From Pardosa pseudoannulata (taxonomy: Eukaryota > Arthropoda > Arachnida > Araneae > Lycosidae), in the NCBI GenBank assembly GCA_032207245.1, contig CM063505.1, forward strand, positions 171,875,082 through 171,939,081: DNA of 64,000 nucleotides, read 5' to 3'. Positions 30,724 to 44,204 of this stretch are shown here, in pieces; the stretch's first letter is position 1; each line of letters begins with the position of its first letter. A model generated the notes under the pieces. The model had not been told where the DNA came from. It worked only from the letters and a program-made list of their open reading frames with translations, and did not search any database. The position numbers and the translations under genes are program-made.

Positions 30724-33700
30724 GTATTTGATTGCACAAATTTAAGTTATCACAATAATAGAACAATAAGGAAACTGATAGATTAAATTATACAGATTTA
30801 AGTTCCTACAATAGGAAAATATATCCCTTTGGAAATAAGGACAATGCTTTTATGTATATTGTTTAAACGAAAAATCGGTTTTAAATTGTTGCGTTATATA
30901 TTACAATTACTTACTAGTAATCGTGTAGATTATAGACTACTATGTCACATACTTTGAATTCGTATTGCATTTAATTGTTTGTTAGACTATTTTATTAGAA
31001 AAAGGTGTTATTGTACTAATGTCTCAAATGAATTCAAAAGCTTATGTTAATACAAAAGGTGTTTATAATCACTGAAATAAATAAAATGTTTTAACTCCTT
31101 TTGCCTACTTTTCAATATAATTCACAACCATTTTACAAATTAGGGAGAAAATTTGCAAACATATATGTTCATACACTAAAGATGGCATGAAAACTATAAA
31201 TGCATTATTAATTTACGTATTGAATTATTTCACCTTTCTAGTATAAATTAGAGACATAATTATTTATCAGACTGAGTAAAATGGTCAAATAAAGATAAGA
31301 ACAAAGTAGTATGTAAATGGAGAGTTCAAATAATACAAAATTTGAATGTTAATAAGCAAAATTATCATGTCGCTATTTATTTGAATTGCTACATACAAAA
31401 GATTATTATTTAGTGTGTTATGTCATTCTTAAAATGAAATAAAGATATTTCTTTTAATCAGAAATGTCATATTAACTATAATAATTTTCAGATATAATAC
31501 TAATTTAAGGTATAAAATATAAACTTTATTAATGTAAATGTATAATACATATTAATATATAGTATATTTCTGATGCTAATATATGTGTATGTATTTTGTG
31601 TGCCAATAAATTTTGTCATATAAAACTCAGTTTCAAAGAGAGAGGCTATGTCTATGATTCTGAATGTAAGCAAGATACCAAACACAAAAAATTCGGTTTG
31701 ATGAACGTCATATTTTGATAAAGATCTATATGTTTTTCTAAAACCAGGCCTGACCAGGCAATAACACTTACCAGACTGCGATGTTAATGCCTTTTATCCC
31801 GGAGTGCTGCAATATATTGAGAAGAAAAATCAAAATAATATCATTAAAGTTTTTTTATCATTATTATTTGTACTTTAACAATCGATCAGTTAAAAATTTC
31901 TAAATATAAATAATAACTTATAATATGAATAATGATTCAATCAAATAATATATTTTCTATAATGAATGCAATATTTATTTTAGTGATAAATTCCTTTAAT
32001 TCCCTCACGGACCGCAACATTTTACTGATGGTTTAGTCGGATAACCCATTATAACATCTAGCCCTTATTTAATAGAAGGTTCCCCAAGTAATTTCTCAAT
32101 ATCAAAACATTACAATTATCATATAGGAGCTTTTCCCCCAATTCCTCTTTCATATGCTTTTTAAATTTTTTTAAAACTTTTCAGGGCATTTAAAATTTTT
32201 TTTGCTAAATAAAATCAATTTTTTAAAAGGCATTTGTTATATTTATTTTATTATATAATAGTTTTACGAGAGACATCTATTTGGCAGATTGCAGGTTTAC
32301 CAATTAACATTTGAATGTTACTGTATCATATTTGATAGTATCATATTAGCGGAAAAATTTCAGTGCTTAGATTTTATAGAAAATACTGATTTTTACCCTG
32401 TCTGAATTAATTTCGACATATTTCAATGTTATGTCGCTAGGTATGTACAAGGAATCTTTAATTTTGAAAATTCAAACATTTATTTTGACCATTCCAGAAA
32501 TCGTTTTGACTAGTATCGTTGTAATATCATAACGTACGTATGTATTTCGCATAAATCATAAATCAAAATCACAGGAGGTTTAAACCACTTAGAAATAAAA
32601 ACTAGCTTTCACAACCAAGCTACTTAAGAGAAGCTTGTTGGACCCCAAACTTGGTGAGGTAAAGAGAAGGAAATTTGCACTTAGGACTGAAGTTATCTAC
32701 ACGCGCTGTCAACCACAAGGTTTTTAGCACCCAAGGTCACGGACGGGTGGGAAAAAATTACATCCACTACACATTTTTTTTTACTCCTGCCTGTGAAATA
32801 TATTTAAGAAAAATGTGCCAAAAATGTAAAACTTTCTTTCTCTTGCATATTGTGCGTTACTATCACCAAAATGTTAGAAATAGATTATCTTTGAAAACAA
32901 AAATTTAAACGAAATAACTACAATATTCAATATTTGACATATGTGGGAAACGTTAATGGATTAGGGGAATTTTTGCTCGAATTATAGAAAAATAAACCAA
33001 TTGACATAATTTGCAAGGTAAATATAATAGACTAATACAACAATAAAAATATGTATATCAACTGTCATGAATTCCATGTCCCTTAGATTCAATAGAATTT
33101 CACAAATCCTTTACAGTATCCGAGAAATGGCGACAAATGGCGCGAAGCTGAAAAACTTTTCTCGGAATAGTATTACCATTTATTGGAAAAATGGTAACTT
33201 AAATATTATGCATTGAAAATACTGAGTTAGGCCTTCACGGAATTGAAACACTGATTTTTCTCTTGCAAAAATTCAGGTTGGGAATTCCAAATTTAGAGAA
33301 TTTGAGTAGCACAAATTGAGCGACTGGCAAGGAGTTAAACAATAACTGAAAGTTACAGTAAGACAAAAGTAATAAAATACATTAGTAGCATACTAAAGAA
33401 AAACAGATTTGGTGAATAACTGATGCTACACGAAAAAAGGGCTTTCCCTCAAACTTCTTTCAAAAAATTATTTACAAACAATTTCGGGGATTAACGGGGT
33501 TACACACAATTTAAAGAGAAAACAATACAATTTGTAAAAAACTATTACAACATCAATGTTAAAGATGGACTAATCATTGCAAAATAAATATAATCCAGAT
33601 ATGTACACTAGTTTTATGTACACTTAGCATCTTCTCATTTTTTTCATATCATCTTTACATCTATTTTTCTCATATAAACATTTTAATCACAGTATTTAAT

Positions 33701-36286
33701 AAGTAAAAATTATTTCACGTTTTATTTATCTATTTATATTATTTATTATAAAATTATTTAACAATAATTATTTAACTTATTATTTGACGAAATTATTATA
33801 AAAACATTTTATTTACAGCATTTATCTAATATTCTTCTAATGGATAATTTAAAACATCTCTACATTTTTACTACACTCTCTTTTTAAAGCACAAAAATAT
33901 TACTCCTAAATTACGGTTTTCGAATTCACGGAGGAAAAAAAATTCTTACTTAAGACTGTCATAACGTTTAGTTTTAAAATTCTCCTTTTGATTGCAAGCA
34001 GTACTCTAATCCAAGAGAAATTTCGCTACAATTATTTTTAAAGCATAACTGAAACATTATTAGCCGTTGAAGCTTCAACATTTGTACACTGGACATCGAG
34101 TTGATTGTTCTATTCTCTAAAAAATAGTCTGTGTGGAGAGCAAATTAGTATTAAAAAATAATACATTCGACATCAGCAACAACAACCATTTCATTTTTTT
34201 CTTTTCCATCTCTTCCATTGTTGCCACCGGCGGAAAACCAAAAACAGCCGTGCTGGCGACATTGATCTTTCCATGCAAATCCTCCTGTATATAAGGAAAA
34301 ATTTCAATGTAACGATCATTTATGTTACCTATCTACAGTAATCTAATACAAATATATCGACGTTTGCATATGTTAATATAACAATGCTTTTAAAGTTTCC
34401 TTTTAGAAAACAGACACAAAATTTATTTTTTGAAAGAATAATTCTAAATTTTTAGCGTTCATTACTTCTTGGTATGGTTACTATAATTGATGGAGGTTTA
34501 GGTTTAGAACAAAAAGTTTACATAACGAAAATTTTCAACAAGAAGAAAATGAGCTAGGTTGTTCGCTGTGAAGTAACAGTACAGCTTATTCAGACAACAC
34601 AGTTACCAATTAAGTTCGAACTTTAAAGTGAATGTACAAATTTTAATTCTGATGACGCATGATATATAAAAAGATATATAATTTAATTCGCGAACAAGGA
34701 GGTAACGTGGTGCTTGTTCACTACAAATTTTTATTTCTAATGAAATTCAAAGGAGACGTCTTAATTTTGTTAATATTAGTTTTTAAAAGAGAAAATAATT
34801 TCTGAAGATATGGTGAGAAATATTTTATCTTTACTTGTGTTCAGTCTTCATAAAAGACTTACTATTTTAATTTTATTTTTTAAATAATTCATAATAGTTG
34901 TTTCATCTTTATTCTTTATTGTCTGTGGTTTCTGTTCTAATTGTTTGTATTTCAACCGATGGCATCACCCTGCAACGGCTTTTATTGTTTTGTTTATTTT
35001 TTTAGTATGTAAGGCTAGAAAAAGATGGCTGTTAGTTTGGTATTCGGTGTGTGTTTAATTCTAGTCATTTAGTCTGTATTTTATTCATATTCATCTGGAA
35101 AACATGTATCTAAAACCTAACATAATTCTTAATTAATTTTGTGTACTGTGAATTCAGCGTGATGTGTTGCATATTTAAAAGTATGTTGTATTCGACATTA
35201 AACTTCTGTTTTCATCCATAATTTCAGTTTCTACAGATCCTTCATAGCAAATCACAAGGATAAAAAGTAGGTAAACACTTTAAAAGTAGTAACACTTTAA
35301 CTTTAAAAGTAGGTTACCTTATTCAATTGCTGATTATCATTACTGCTGAACATTTCAATTAATTAATTGACTTAAAACCAAAATTCAAGATTCCTATTTA
35401 TTCAAAGTAAAATATTCTTTCTATTCATTACAACTTGTAATAGAGAAATCTGAGGAAACATTTATCATAAAATAAGCAAAGAGCTGTCGTAGCACAAATT
35501 CCACGACAACCTTTTGACAAATTTAAAATAATATTTTATGTTTTCCAAAAATGCTTATTCAAACAACTGAACGCACTCAAGATATATTAAAATTACAATA
35601 AATATTTTCTTTGTTTGTAGGAATATTCAATATGCATATGTTTACTTATGTTAACTTCAATCTAAACATGTATTTTTATAGAAAATAGGGGACATAAAAG
35701 TAAAGATCAGTGTTATATTTATGATAAAAGTTAGTAAAGTCTGGACCATTAACAAGTAGTATGATTTCCGTATTGATATTTATAAACTTATAACATAAAA
35801 ATGAACTTCCATGACGTTATATGTGTTATTCAATTCCATTATAAATTTTATTCTCTAAAAGAAAAGAATATTTAATGACTGCACATTTAGACTCACTCAA
35901 TATTTCCTTCTTTATAAATAATTTTTATCTACATATCTGTAATTTAAGGGTTAATAAAGAAGTTTCAGGCTGATGGCGTCGCTGCCACGTTAGTAAATTA
36001 ACTATTTTTAAATTATATCGGGTTCTTAACTGTACGAAGAGACCCAAAATCCATAAAAGGAGCTGTACCAAATAGTTTGGTGTTGAATAATGTACAATTA
36101 AAAGAACTACAAGTAATTAGAAGTGACAAAATACAGGGTAATTGTAATATATGTGAAAATTAGAATTTGAATTAAAAGTTAGTAATTGAAATTCCCCTTT
36201 TAAGATGCTGCAAAAACCCACTAATCAGAAAGACTTCAAATGGGAACTGAATGTGTTGGAAAAAAAGGAGAAAACTGTATGGGAAA
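30724..36286. other. AT-rich intergenic DNA, nothing recognised
   Basis: 5.5 kb with only short frames (for example 31500-31685 on minus and 32675-32908 on plus), none with a domain or family resemblance. No terminal repeats or duplications were found by eye. It is the longest featureless stretch of the window. Confidence 0.4.
31075..31086 (+). promoter_or_regulatory. Possible polyadenylation signal of the receptor gene
   Basis: Overlapping AATAAATAAA about 355 bases after the receptor stop codon. Such motifs are frequent in AT-rich DNA, so this is a weak call. Confidence 0.3.
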
Positions 36287-36294
36287 AAAAGTTC

Positions 36295-37489
36295 GGTAGA
36301 GATGCATTATAGACGCCGTGTTTTTTTTTTTTTTCCTGCCAAATTTGGCGATTTTACGGGGCGATGTGTGGGTTGGTGTGTTTACCCTGACTTTGGCTGC
36401 GGGGTATGGCAGCTCTAATGTGTTCCTGCACCTCATTGGTGCACATTACTTCTGTCGTCAGTATCTGGCACTATTCCAGAAATTTGCATCTTTGATTTTC
36501 TTTTGGTTTACAGTCGCGTAGGTCAGGTTGTAATTTTTTTGTTCTTAACATTTTCTGGGATTTAATAAGTAATTTTTTTTTTTTTTTTTTTTGTTCTCAT
36601 CATTTTCTGGGATTTAGTAATTTAGTTATGGTGGGTGAAGTTATTTTGGTTCTTACTATTTTTTATATTGTTAAAAAGTATCAGGATATTCTAAATCAAA
36701 CAAGATGCTTTGGTTTGGAACATTTTTGTTTTGTTCTTATTTTCTAGGATTTAGTTAATTTAGTTGACGGTTGAAGTTATTTCAGATCTTATTTTTGAAA
36801 TTTTTAAAAAAAATATCAGGATATTCTTAGGTGTGAGGTGGGTTTTGCATTTCATTTTAAACTCCAAGTGTGACGAGATAAAAGTATTACGAATCTGAGG
36901 TTGTTTTTTTTTTCTTTTGTAAAAAAGAATTATTTCAAAGTTTTTTTAAGGGACGTGGCAGCCTTAGAGGTACCCTTTCCAATTTTCATCTGTTCTTAAA
37001 TTTATTTTGCATTTATTTTAATACAATTGGGTGTTGAGGGGGGGAAACCCCTCTCACATGTTAGATTTTTTATAACATTAGTGCTTTTTAAAATGTTATA
37101 TATTGTGTTAATTTTGTTGATATATATCATAAATATTAGTAATCTGTTATTTATTTTTTAAATAACGTAAAAAAGGATAATTGTTACTTTAATTTTATTT
37201 TAATAATGCTTTAAATTGTTAATCTGTTTTTTTTCTTTTAAAGTTTAGTTTTGTTATTGTTGTGTTTCAAATATGCCATGTGACCGCCGCCATGTTTTTT
37301 AAAATTTATTTTTTATTTTATTTTTTTATTTTTTTTTTTTTTTTGTGTGTGTGTGTGTGTGATCTTTCAGAAAACGCGTACCACCGCTATGTTTTTCTAC
37401 TTGGCAATTCTCAAAAACACGCTTTTTTCTGTTGGTCGTCAAAAATAAAACATGGCTTACGGGACCTGCGTCTATAATGCATCTGTTCC
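36295..37489. mobile_element. Non-autonomous DNA transposon (1.2-kb family), copy 1
   Basis: The ends are GGTAGAGATGCATTATAGAC and GTCTATAATGCATCTGTTCC, inverted repeats of about 20 bases. The octamer AAAAGTTC flanks the element at 36287-36294 and 37490-37497, an exact 8-base target-site duplication. The body matches 44205-45368. A segment of roughly 150 bases containing CATTTTCTGGGATTTAGT and AAGTATCAGGATATTCT is repeated inside. Poly-T and GT runs vary between copies. An 8-base duplication points to the hAT, P or Merlin type of superfamily, but no transposase remains to decide. Confidence 0.78.
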
Positions 37490-38049
37490 AAAAGTTCCAT
37501 AGTCGATTGTATGACGGAAAAATTGCACATATCCCTCGTTTTCTTAACACTCTAAATGTGCATTACGTATATGCATTATGTACATTACGTATGAGCTCTT
37601 ATTAATTTACATAGTATACCGTTTATAGCGCCATATATTGATATACTTTGGAGCTTTTTTCTCATTTAATATATTTTCCGATTTCTTTGAATATATACAA
37701 GTCAAGTTTGAAATAATTCTGACCAGTGGTTCTGATTTAAAAATACATAAACTAATATACCCAAACACAATTGTCTCACCTTATGCCAAAAAAAATCTCG
37801 AGAAAAAATTCCTGTAATTTTCCCTCCACTGTAATAAATATACACAATTATCTATTGTAAATGTAACACCAAGAAGAACAAGATACATCAAAGCTAAATT
37901 TATTCCAGAAAATAGTATCTATGATATTGAAAGTTATTTATTCCAGAAGGTATGAGTGGTAACTGAAAATACAGCTTTCATTGTTATGCGAAAGACTAAA
38001 ATATTATTAATGAGTGTTGCCTCAACTTTTATCAGTAATATTTGCGACA

Positions 38050-38924
38050 CACCACGGTATCGACTAAAAGAGGATTTGGGTGTTAGTGAATGGTGGTTCA
38101 TGCTGTCTCCCAAACACAGTATGAAGCCAAATTAATTTGTTCTTCCATCCCGAGCTAAACGTGAGCACAGATTGTTAATGATTGAAGAAATCATTAACGA
38201 AACATGTTTAATGGGCTTTGGATCTGGGTAAAATTCCAACTACAGTGCAAACTGGTGGTCTTTAACAATACGTGCAACTTATAGTCATGCATTGGCCTTT
38301 AGAAACGTGGCTGCAGGAAAACCTTGAAGGCAGGGAAGGAGATCACTTACTGGTAAATGTACTGTCAATGTGTACTAAAGGAATGCGGAAGCGTCAAATC
38401 CACACCATAACACCAAATGCACTACCAGCATGACAGTCCATAACGTCACAATTGAAAAGCCTCTCACCACAGTGTCTCTGAACTCTGATCCGACCATCTA
38501 AAGGGGTGTTGGAAACAAAAAACATAATACCATACCGCTTGAAATTCTGTCTCTGCAATTCAGTGCACCGTTACTAAAGGTAATTGAAGCATTGAGGCTA
38601 GAGAACAGTCCACTTTTATGAAAACAACGCCGAATTTTTCATGTGTACACAAATTTTAGTGTTACAGAATATTTGTATTCTATACTTACAATTGTGTCAT
38701 GATGCTCTTTCAGTAATATGCTCACAATATGCCTATCTTCCCATGGAGGTGTGGGCTAAGACGGATGCCTTATGTCGTTCAGCAGTTTACTCCTGTATCT
38801 TTCAATCCCATATTCATACAACTCTTGATACGACTCGATGATTTCTGTGAAGGATAATCTGTAATTTCTGCATGAAACAACGCTCTCAACCTCTGAAACC
38901 AGCTGGTGTTTTTCTCAGTGGCAT
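38050..38924 (-). pseudogene. Tc1-like transposase relic (second type)
   Basis: Read on the minus strand from the ATG at 38924 the sequence gives MPLRKTPAGFRG, matching the start of a common arthropod Tc1-like transposase. After frameshifts and stops come PPWEDRHIVSILLKE, DGRIRVQRHCGERL, DCHAGSAFGVMVW, RIPLVHIDSTF, then NA*L*VARIVKDHQFA and LEFYPDPKPIKHV. These correspond in order to the HTH linker, the segment after the first catalytic Asp, the strand core, the QDNARPH motif and the SPDLSPIEHVWD motif. The second acid is lost and the third (Glu) reads Lys. It is a long-dead copy unrelated in detail to the elements at 9.5 and 60.4 kb. The terminal repeats were not located. Confidence 0.7.
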
Positions 38925-38989
38925 ACTGAAGGTTTATACACTAAATTTCACTCGAAAGCCCGATTCACATTCTTCATGACGGGTATCTT

Positions 38990-40447
38990 TCCTCACTTTA
39001 AATACAGTTTGTCAGGAGCTTTGTAGTCGCTCATGATACACTCGTGCTCTGCAGTTATTATTATTTGAATATTCATCACAGTATACGCATGATGAAAATT
39101 TCATGCTGCTTGTTTCCTTCCTTTAATGTGTTGGATTCTGAATGGCAGTTCAATATATATAACAACATTTTATAACAGTTTATTTATAGCAACAAATATT
39201 GCTGTTAATTTAAATGAGATTTTGTTGTTAATTTCATTATCAGTATTCAAAAGTTATAATTAAAGTAAATGATTTCTGAATCAACTGACCCTAAGTATTA
39301 CTCAGTTGCTTTTGTCTGACTTAGTACTAAATATATTTTCACAGAACTTCTAAAATGGATTCTTTCATTGGTATATAACTAAAACTTCAAGATACTTTTA
39401 ACTGCTTTTAAATAATTATTTGATTTCAAAAGACTTGCCTCTTTTTATCAGATCTTTATGTAACTTTTCCTATTTTAGTGTAACTGTATAGCATTCGCAA
39501 TGAGTACAGTGGAAGGAATTTCTAAATTAAGAAGATAATTTTCTAAGACTTCACTTTTTCCAAGTATCCAGATAAGGTATTGTATATAATACTTAGTAAT
39601 ACAAATTGCATCAGTCTGTAATTCCTAGAAGGGAAGTAAAGACACTTAAGATTTCTGAAATGAAAATCTCTCACAAGCAAAAGCCAAAAAATACCACCAT
39701 CTCAAAGAAAAATCAGATATACCTACAAAGATGCATGGTGACGTTGCTTAGAGAAGCAGATAGGGGTAATCGGAAAATATATTTTTAGAAAAAAAATATC
39801 TTTCCTTAATGGACGATTATGTAACTTTCTAATTCAAACTTAATTAACCAAAAATTCAACTTACAGATTGGTCTTTTCCAAGAAGTGTTGCAAGTTCCCA
39901 TTTCAACGATTTCGGTATAAATTATTTAAAATTTTGTTTAAATTCATTTATAAGAATAGAATGCTCCTTATTTGTAAAGGAAGTATTTGGTATCTAGCTA
40001 AATAAAATCTAATAATTATAAGTCTATCAATTCAATGGAGTAATGTCGCAATAAATTAACATAGTCTAGATAAATATATATTTCAAAACATCTACCTATA
40101 TATCATAGTTGTGAACGCCTCGTTTCTATGAAATGATGTCGTTATTTCACCATAAGAATGTTAAGATGGAAAAACTGAAACTTTAATGTCAGTAATGTGC
40201 TACACTTAAAATAGGTGACAAGTTATGACAAACTTACTGAACCTGCTGAAAGGCAAATTTAAAATTTGTTTGGGAGATTATAGCTATTAAAGATTTATAA
40301 GAACTAGAGATGAGATAAATGAGTTACATTAAAATCCCAGTTTTTTTCCAATAGACAAACAAGAAACACAATTTTAAATTTCACGTGTAACATATTTTAA
40401 TTTAGTTATGTGTTCAGCCAAAATATTTTAAATACTATTACACGAAG
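38990..40447. other. AT-rich non-coding DNA, nothing recognised
   Basis: Short frames only (39606-39788), without a recognisable domain. Confidence 0.4.
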
Positions 40448-40603
40448 GTTAGGTTGTTTTGAGCTCTACTGTTTACTATATTTTGCGATACGGGGGCTAA
40501 TGAGACCGGGCCTATTGCTTAAAGTTGACTCTGCATGGCTACAAGCATCCATGCCTACAGGGGGATTGGAACCAATGAACTTCGACACTGAAGAACAGCG
40601 CCT
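40448..40603 (-). mobile_element. tRNA-derived SINE, degenerate copy 4
   Basis: Retains GCTCTACTGTTTACTATATT, GGGGGCTAATGAGACCGGG, CATCCATGCC and GGGATTGGAACCAATGAAC, which line up with the family body. The tRNA head is damaged and no target-site duplication was found. Confidence 0.65.
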
Positions 40604-40888
40604 TGTGTGTCTGGGTGTAGATAGATACATACATAGAGATTCCTGACATCTTTTTAATTAACATAATTCCTGAGAATATTAAGTCAATATTGTAAAGGAA
40701 ACCCTCTCCCTGTTGGTATGCTCAGAGTCCTGGCTGAAAAAAGTTAATTCAAACTAGATATTTTTCTTATTGTCTTAACATAATTGCACACCTAACATTA
40801 CTTTCGAACTTTAACCGTTTACCCGCCAATGTTCCAATAATGGAACATGATATTTAAAATAAAAAATTCACCTGTAAAGAAATCTTAT

Positions 40889-41929
40889 TGTCGTGTAGTC
40901 CTCCTTTATATTTGAGTATCAACCTGTGATCAAATGTATAGTGGTGATTTATTTTTAATTGCGTTGTGTTAAGTATTTTTGTACTAAATTTAACCACAGG
41001 TTCTGAGAAACTGCAGACATAAATATAAAAATAAACTAACAGCTAAATTGACAGCAACCGAGACTAGCTTAATATTAAAAAAAAATAAATTTATTAATAT
41101 ATATATACATCTATGTACAAACAATGCTAATGCTAATTTAATGATGCTAATTTTCATGAGTAAGTTTGGTCAAACTCTTCTAATTTCGTTCTGACAAATT
41201 TTATATATTTAAGAAATTTTGTAAATAGATAGAGGACCTAATCTCGATTTCAAAAATGTATGCAAAATGGGGGTACCTTTGTGGGTCTAAAATGTTGGGC
41301 CCGGAGCACTTCTGGTTGAAGGGTATCTATGGCTGACCAGGAGAGGGAATCTATATCATCCGTTGGTCTCGTCAGGGGCTTCCTCCTGAGTCTCTGGGAT
41401 GCGGCCGTACTATTTGGTGCAGGAACACTTCCTGTCCGACCTGGCTGGACTATCGATTTTTGAACATCTTCTTTTGGGACCACCGAACCTCTTCTCTGGG
41501 ACTTCCGCATCAAATTCTCCTCTTTTTAGATTTTTGATATTTTATTATTTCAACCTTGTCCCCTCCTCCTTCTTGTCTTCCAATCGGGATAGTTGTAAGG
41601 ATTTCATTGGTCTGACCAAACCTCGCCCTGAGACCGCCAACGTGAAAAACCTTATACCTTCTAATTGGGCACTGTCCCTTAGGGACTCATAAATACTCCA
41701 CAAAGGTACATTCTTATTTAATGTCAAGTACGGAGCCGGGATTCTAATCTGGGACTGGAATCAGAACCCCGCCCGAGACCACCGTACAAAACAACAATAT
41801 CCGTTGAAAAGAAATTTATGATCCTCTATCTGTTTACAATGATGTGATGAGGTCAGATTTAGATACCGAACATTTTACTTCATGTATGAATGAATCAATT
41901 ATATAACAGATCTGAATCGCCTCATCACA
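40889..41929. mobile_element. Solo LTR (family B), copy 1, 1,041 bp
   Basis: The ends are TGTCGTGTAG...CTCATCACA with a perfect 5-base target-site duplication, CTTAT (40884-40888 and 41930-41934). It is similar over its length to 52037-53192. The last 87 bases form an inverted repeat (TGTGATGAGG...CCTCATCACA). Short frames inside (41250-41513, 41399-41692) are not genes. The orientation is uncertain; a GTATAAGG motif on the minus strand could be the TATA box. Confidence 0.88.
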
Positions 41930-42631
41930 CTTATCAATATCTCTTTTACATACAACTGAACATGACATTATAAAGTATTTTTTACAATGTTTTATTTTGA
42001 ATAGATAATTGTTTATTTTTTACATTTTTTTTTTAAATTTTACTATATTTCGTCAATTTTACTCTCTCTTACAATTAAATTTACCAATATTCCACTTTAT
42101 ATGGAATAAACGCAATACTTTATAACATATCATTAGACAACATACCCTACGGAAATACAACAAAAGCAAAATTTTGTTTTTAAATTTTAAAGGTAAAATT
42201 TATGTTTTTTTTTCTGTGTTCCATTATTGGAACATTGGAGCTTCAAAGGTTCATTTTTAATTTATGTGTAAAGCATTACATGATATTACAAACTTTATTT
42301 TCTTTTGCAATCTGATAAGAATAGAAACTTTTCTAAATAAAATAAATAGATAAAGCTGCAAATGGAAACTGTAATACTCCAAAAGGATTATAATATTGGC
42401 ACTTGACATTGATGTTCACTTTAGTAAAGTCATAACAATAGAAAGAAATTCTTTTTGATAATGTGGCTGAGCATGTTTGTGTGGGGAGGGGATTTTCACC
42501 TGTGCTTTTTTAGATAAATGCAATTTCACATAAAAGGTGAATTATTACATATGTTTGTTGAAATAGTTATCAGTTTCCTTTGATATAGAACTGTTCATAT
42601 TAGTTTTGTTGGACAATAGTGAAAACGGTGC

Positions 42632-42880
42632 TTGTGTGCTTTCTATTGTTTCATTTATCAAGTTTTCATAAATTTAACACCATGTCTGAAAGAGGTTCAG
42701 GCCTTTCTAGAAACTCATTCGGATCCTGATTTGGAAGATATTGATATATGTCAGTTAGATCTCGATGAACCTGGTGATATAACCGAAGAAAATGATTTTG
42801 ATGTAAATAATTTAGATGCTGTTACGCCATTCGATGAATGTGGAATGGTCGAAGTCATTGTAAAAAAAGATATAATATGA
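42632..42880 (+). pseudogene. piggyBac-like transposase N-terminal fragment
   Basis: The frame has no ATG in phase. The readable part is EVQAFLETHSDPDLEDIDIC, then acidic DEPGDITEENDFD and TPFDECGMVEV before a stop. An acidic N-terminal region of this style precedes the catalytic domain in piggyBac-derived (PGBD) proteins. An ATG in another frame at 42682 (MSERG) suggests a frameshift near the original start. The DDD catalytic domain and Cys-rich C-terminus are absent. The call depends on the TTAA-flanked element around it. Confidence 0.5.
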
Positions 42881-43361
42881 AGACAAATTTCAAAAACAGG
42901 GTTCAAGGACCAAGAAGAAACCAAAATCTGAAAACTTTGTAGTAAAATATGGAAAAAAGAGTGAAATTCGATAATCCATGAGAATTGGAAAAACCGGTAC
43001 CAATATTGCATAAATTCTATAGTGTCATAATATTTATCAGTTGTACATTATTTAAAGATAAATAAACTAAACAGTTAATACTGGGAAGATGTTATAATTA
43101 TTAGACTTTAAATTAACAATTTTCATGAGCTTTCAAGAATATGAAAAATATAATCATGTAACACGCCAATGTTCCATTATTAGAACATTAGCGTATTACA
43201 TGATTATTTTTTCTGAGGGTGTTTTTACTAAAAACACCCTCAAAAAATTTTTTTCACCTAATTTTAAAACTTTATTGTATTTATATACTCTTAATTAATG
43301 TAATAACCAAATTTCAAGTCATTACTATTATTCTTTCTTAATTCGGCGTTTAAACGGTTAA

Positions 43362-44196
43362 TGGTTTCTCTTATGACAGTGTGTTTTTCTTCTTAGCTTG
43401 AAGAAAGCTGAAATCTGACATTATTTTAACTATATTAATTCAGTGACATCTAGCAGAGTCATGTATTTGTGTAATAAATAAGATGTCTTGACTTTAAATG
43501 TATTAAGTGTAATTATTAACGTTAATAAAGGGTTTATTTTACGCATTTCATATAAAATACTTTTATATTTGGTCTATCATTTTCTTATAACTGAACATAA
43601 TAATTAAAAAGAAAAAACAAATTTTTTAAAACTACTTAAGTAGATTAGATTATTGAAGAGTATTAACTCAATCATAAGAATTTTTGTTATTAATAAAAGA
43701 ACATTAGTCAGTTAAAAAATTAATTGCATTTATTCCTAAAAGGATTTCAATAATTTTTTATATTCAAGAACAATGTCTAATTTATATATTAATGGTTTTT
43801 GTATTTATTTACTTTAGCTTTTCAAATACCGTAAGTAAGGGTATTTATTTCTATTATTTTTTAACAATTCTTAAAAGCATTTTCATTGTAGCAAAAATTT
43901 GATGTCATTTGCCAAATAACAATTATCTTTATTTTTGATGAGGATATTTTTAAGAATGTGATTAAAATAAATAGAATAAATAGGATTCCTTTGTAAATTT
44001 ATATTGATTTCTCTAGTTTTTAAAAACAAATTAAAACAAAGCCTGCAAAAAAATTTATTCTCGAAGAATACGTGGGTAGATCCATTTTGTCAAAATCTTA
44101 TTTCAATAAGATCATTTCAGAAAAGACCTACTGTACCACGGAATATGAAAGTAAAAATTTGGGTTTTTTAATTAGTATTAAAATTATTAATATCTT
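43362..44196. other. AT-rich non-coding DNA, nothing recognised
   Basis: No feature was recognised between the piggyBac-type element and the second copy of the 1.2-kb transposon. Confidence 0.4.
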
Positions 44197-44204
44197 CAAA
44201 ATTA

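Larger units (their letters stand above)
40815..43357 (+). mobile_element. piggyBac-type element interrupted by a solo LTR
   Basis: TTAA lies at both edges (40811-40814 and 43358-43361), next to inverted ends CCGTTTACCCGCC and GGCGTTTAAACGG. A palindrome of the form TGTTCCA-TAATGGAACA occurs just inside each end (about 40830 and 43165) and a third time at about 42219. A fragment of a piggyBac-like transposase N-terminus lies at 42632-42880. Removing the LTR inserted at 40889-41929 leaves about 1.5 kb, so the transposase is mostly deleted. TTAA insertion and an acidic N-terminus support the superfamily. Confidence 0.75.
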
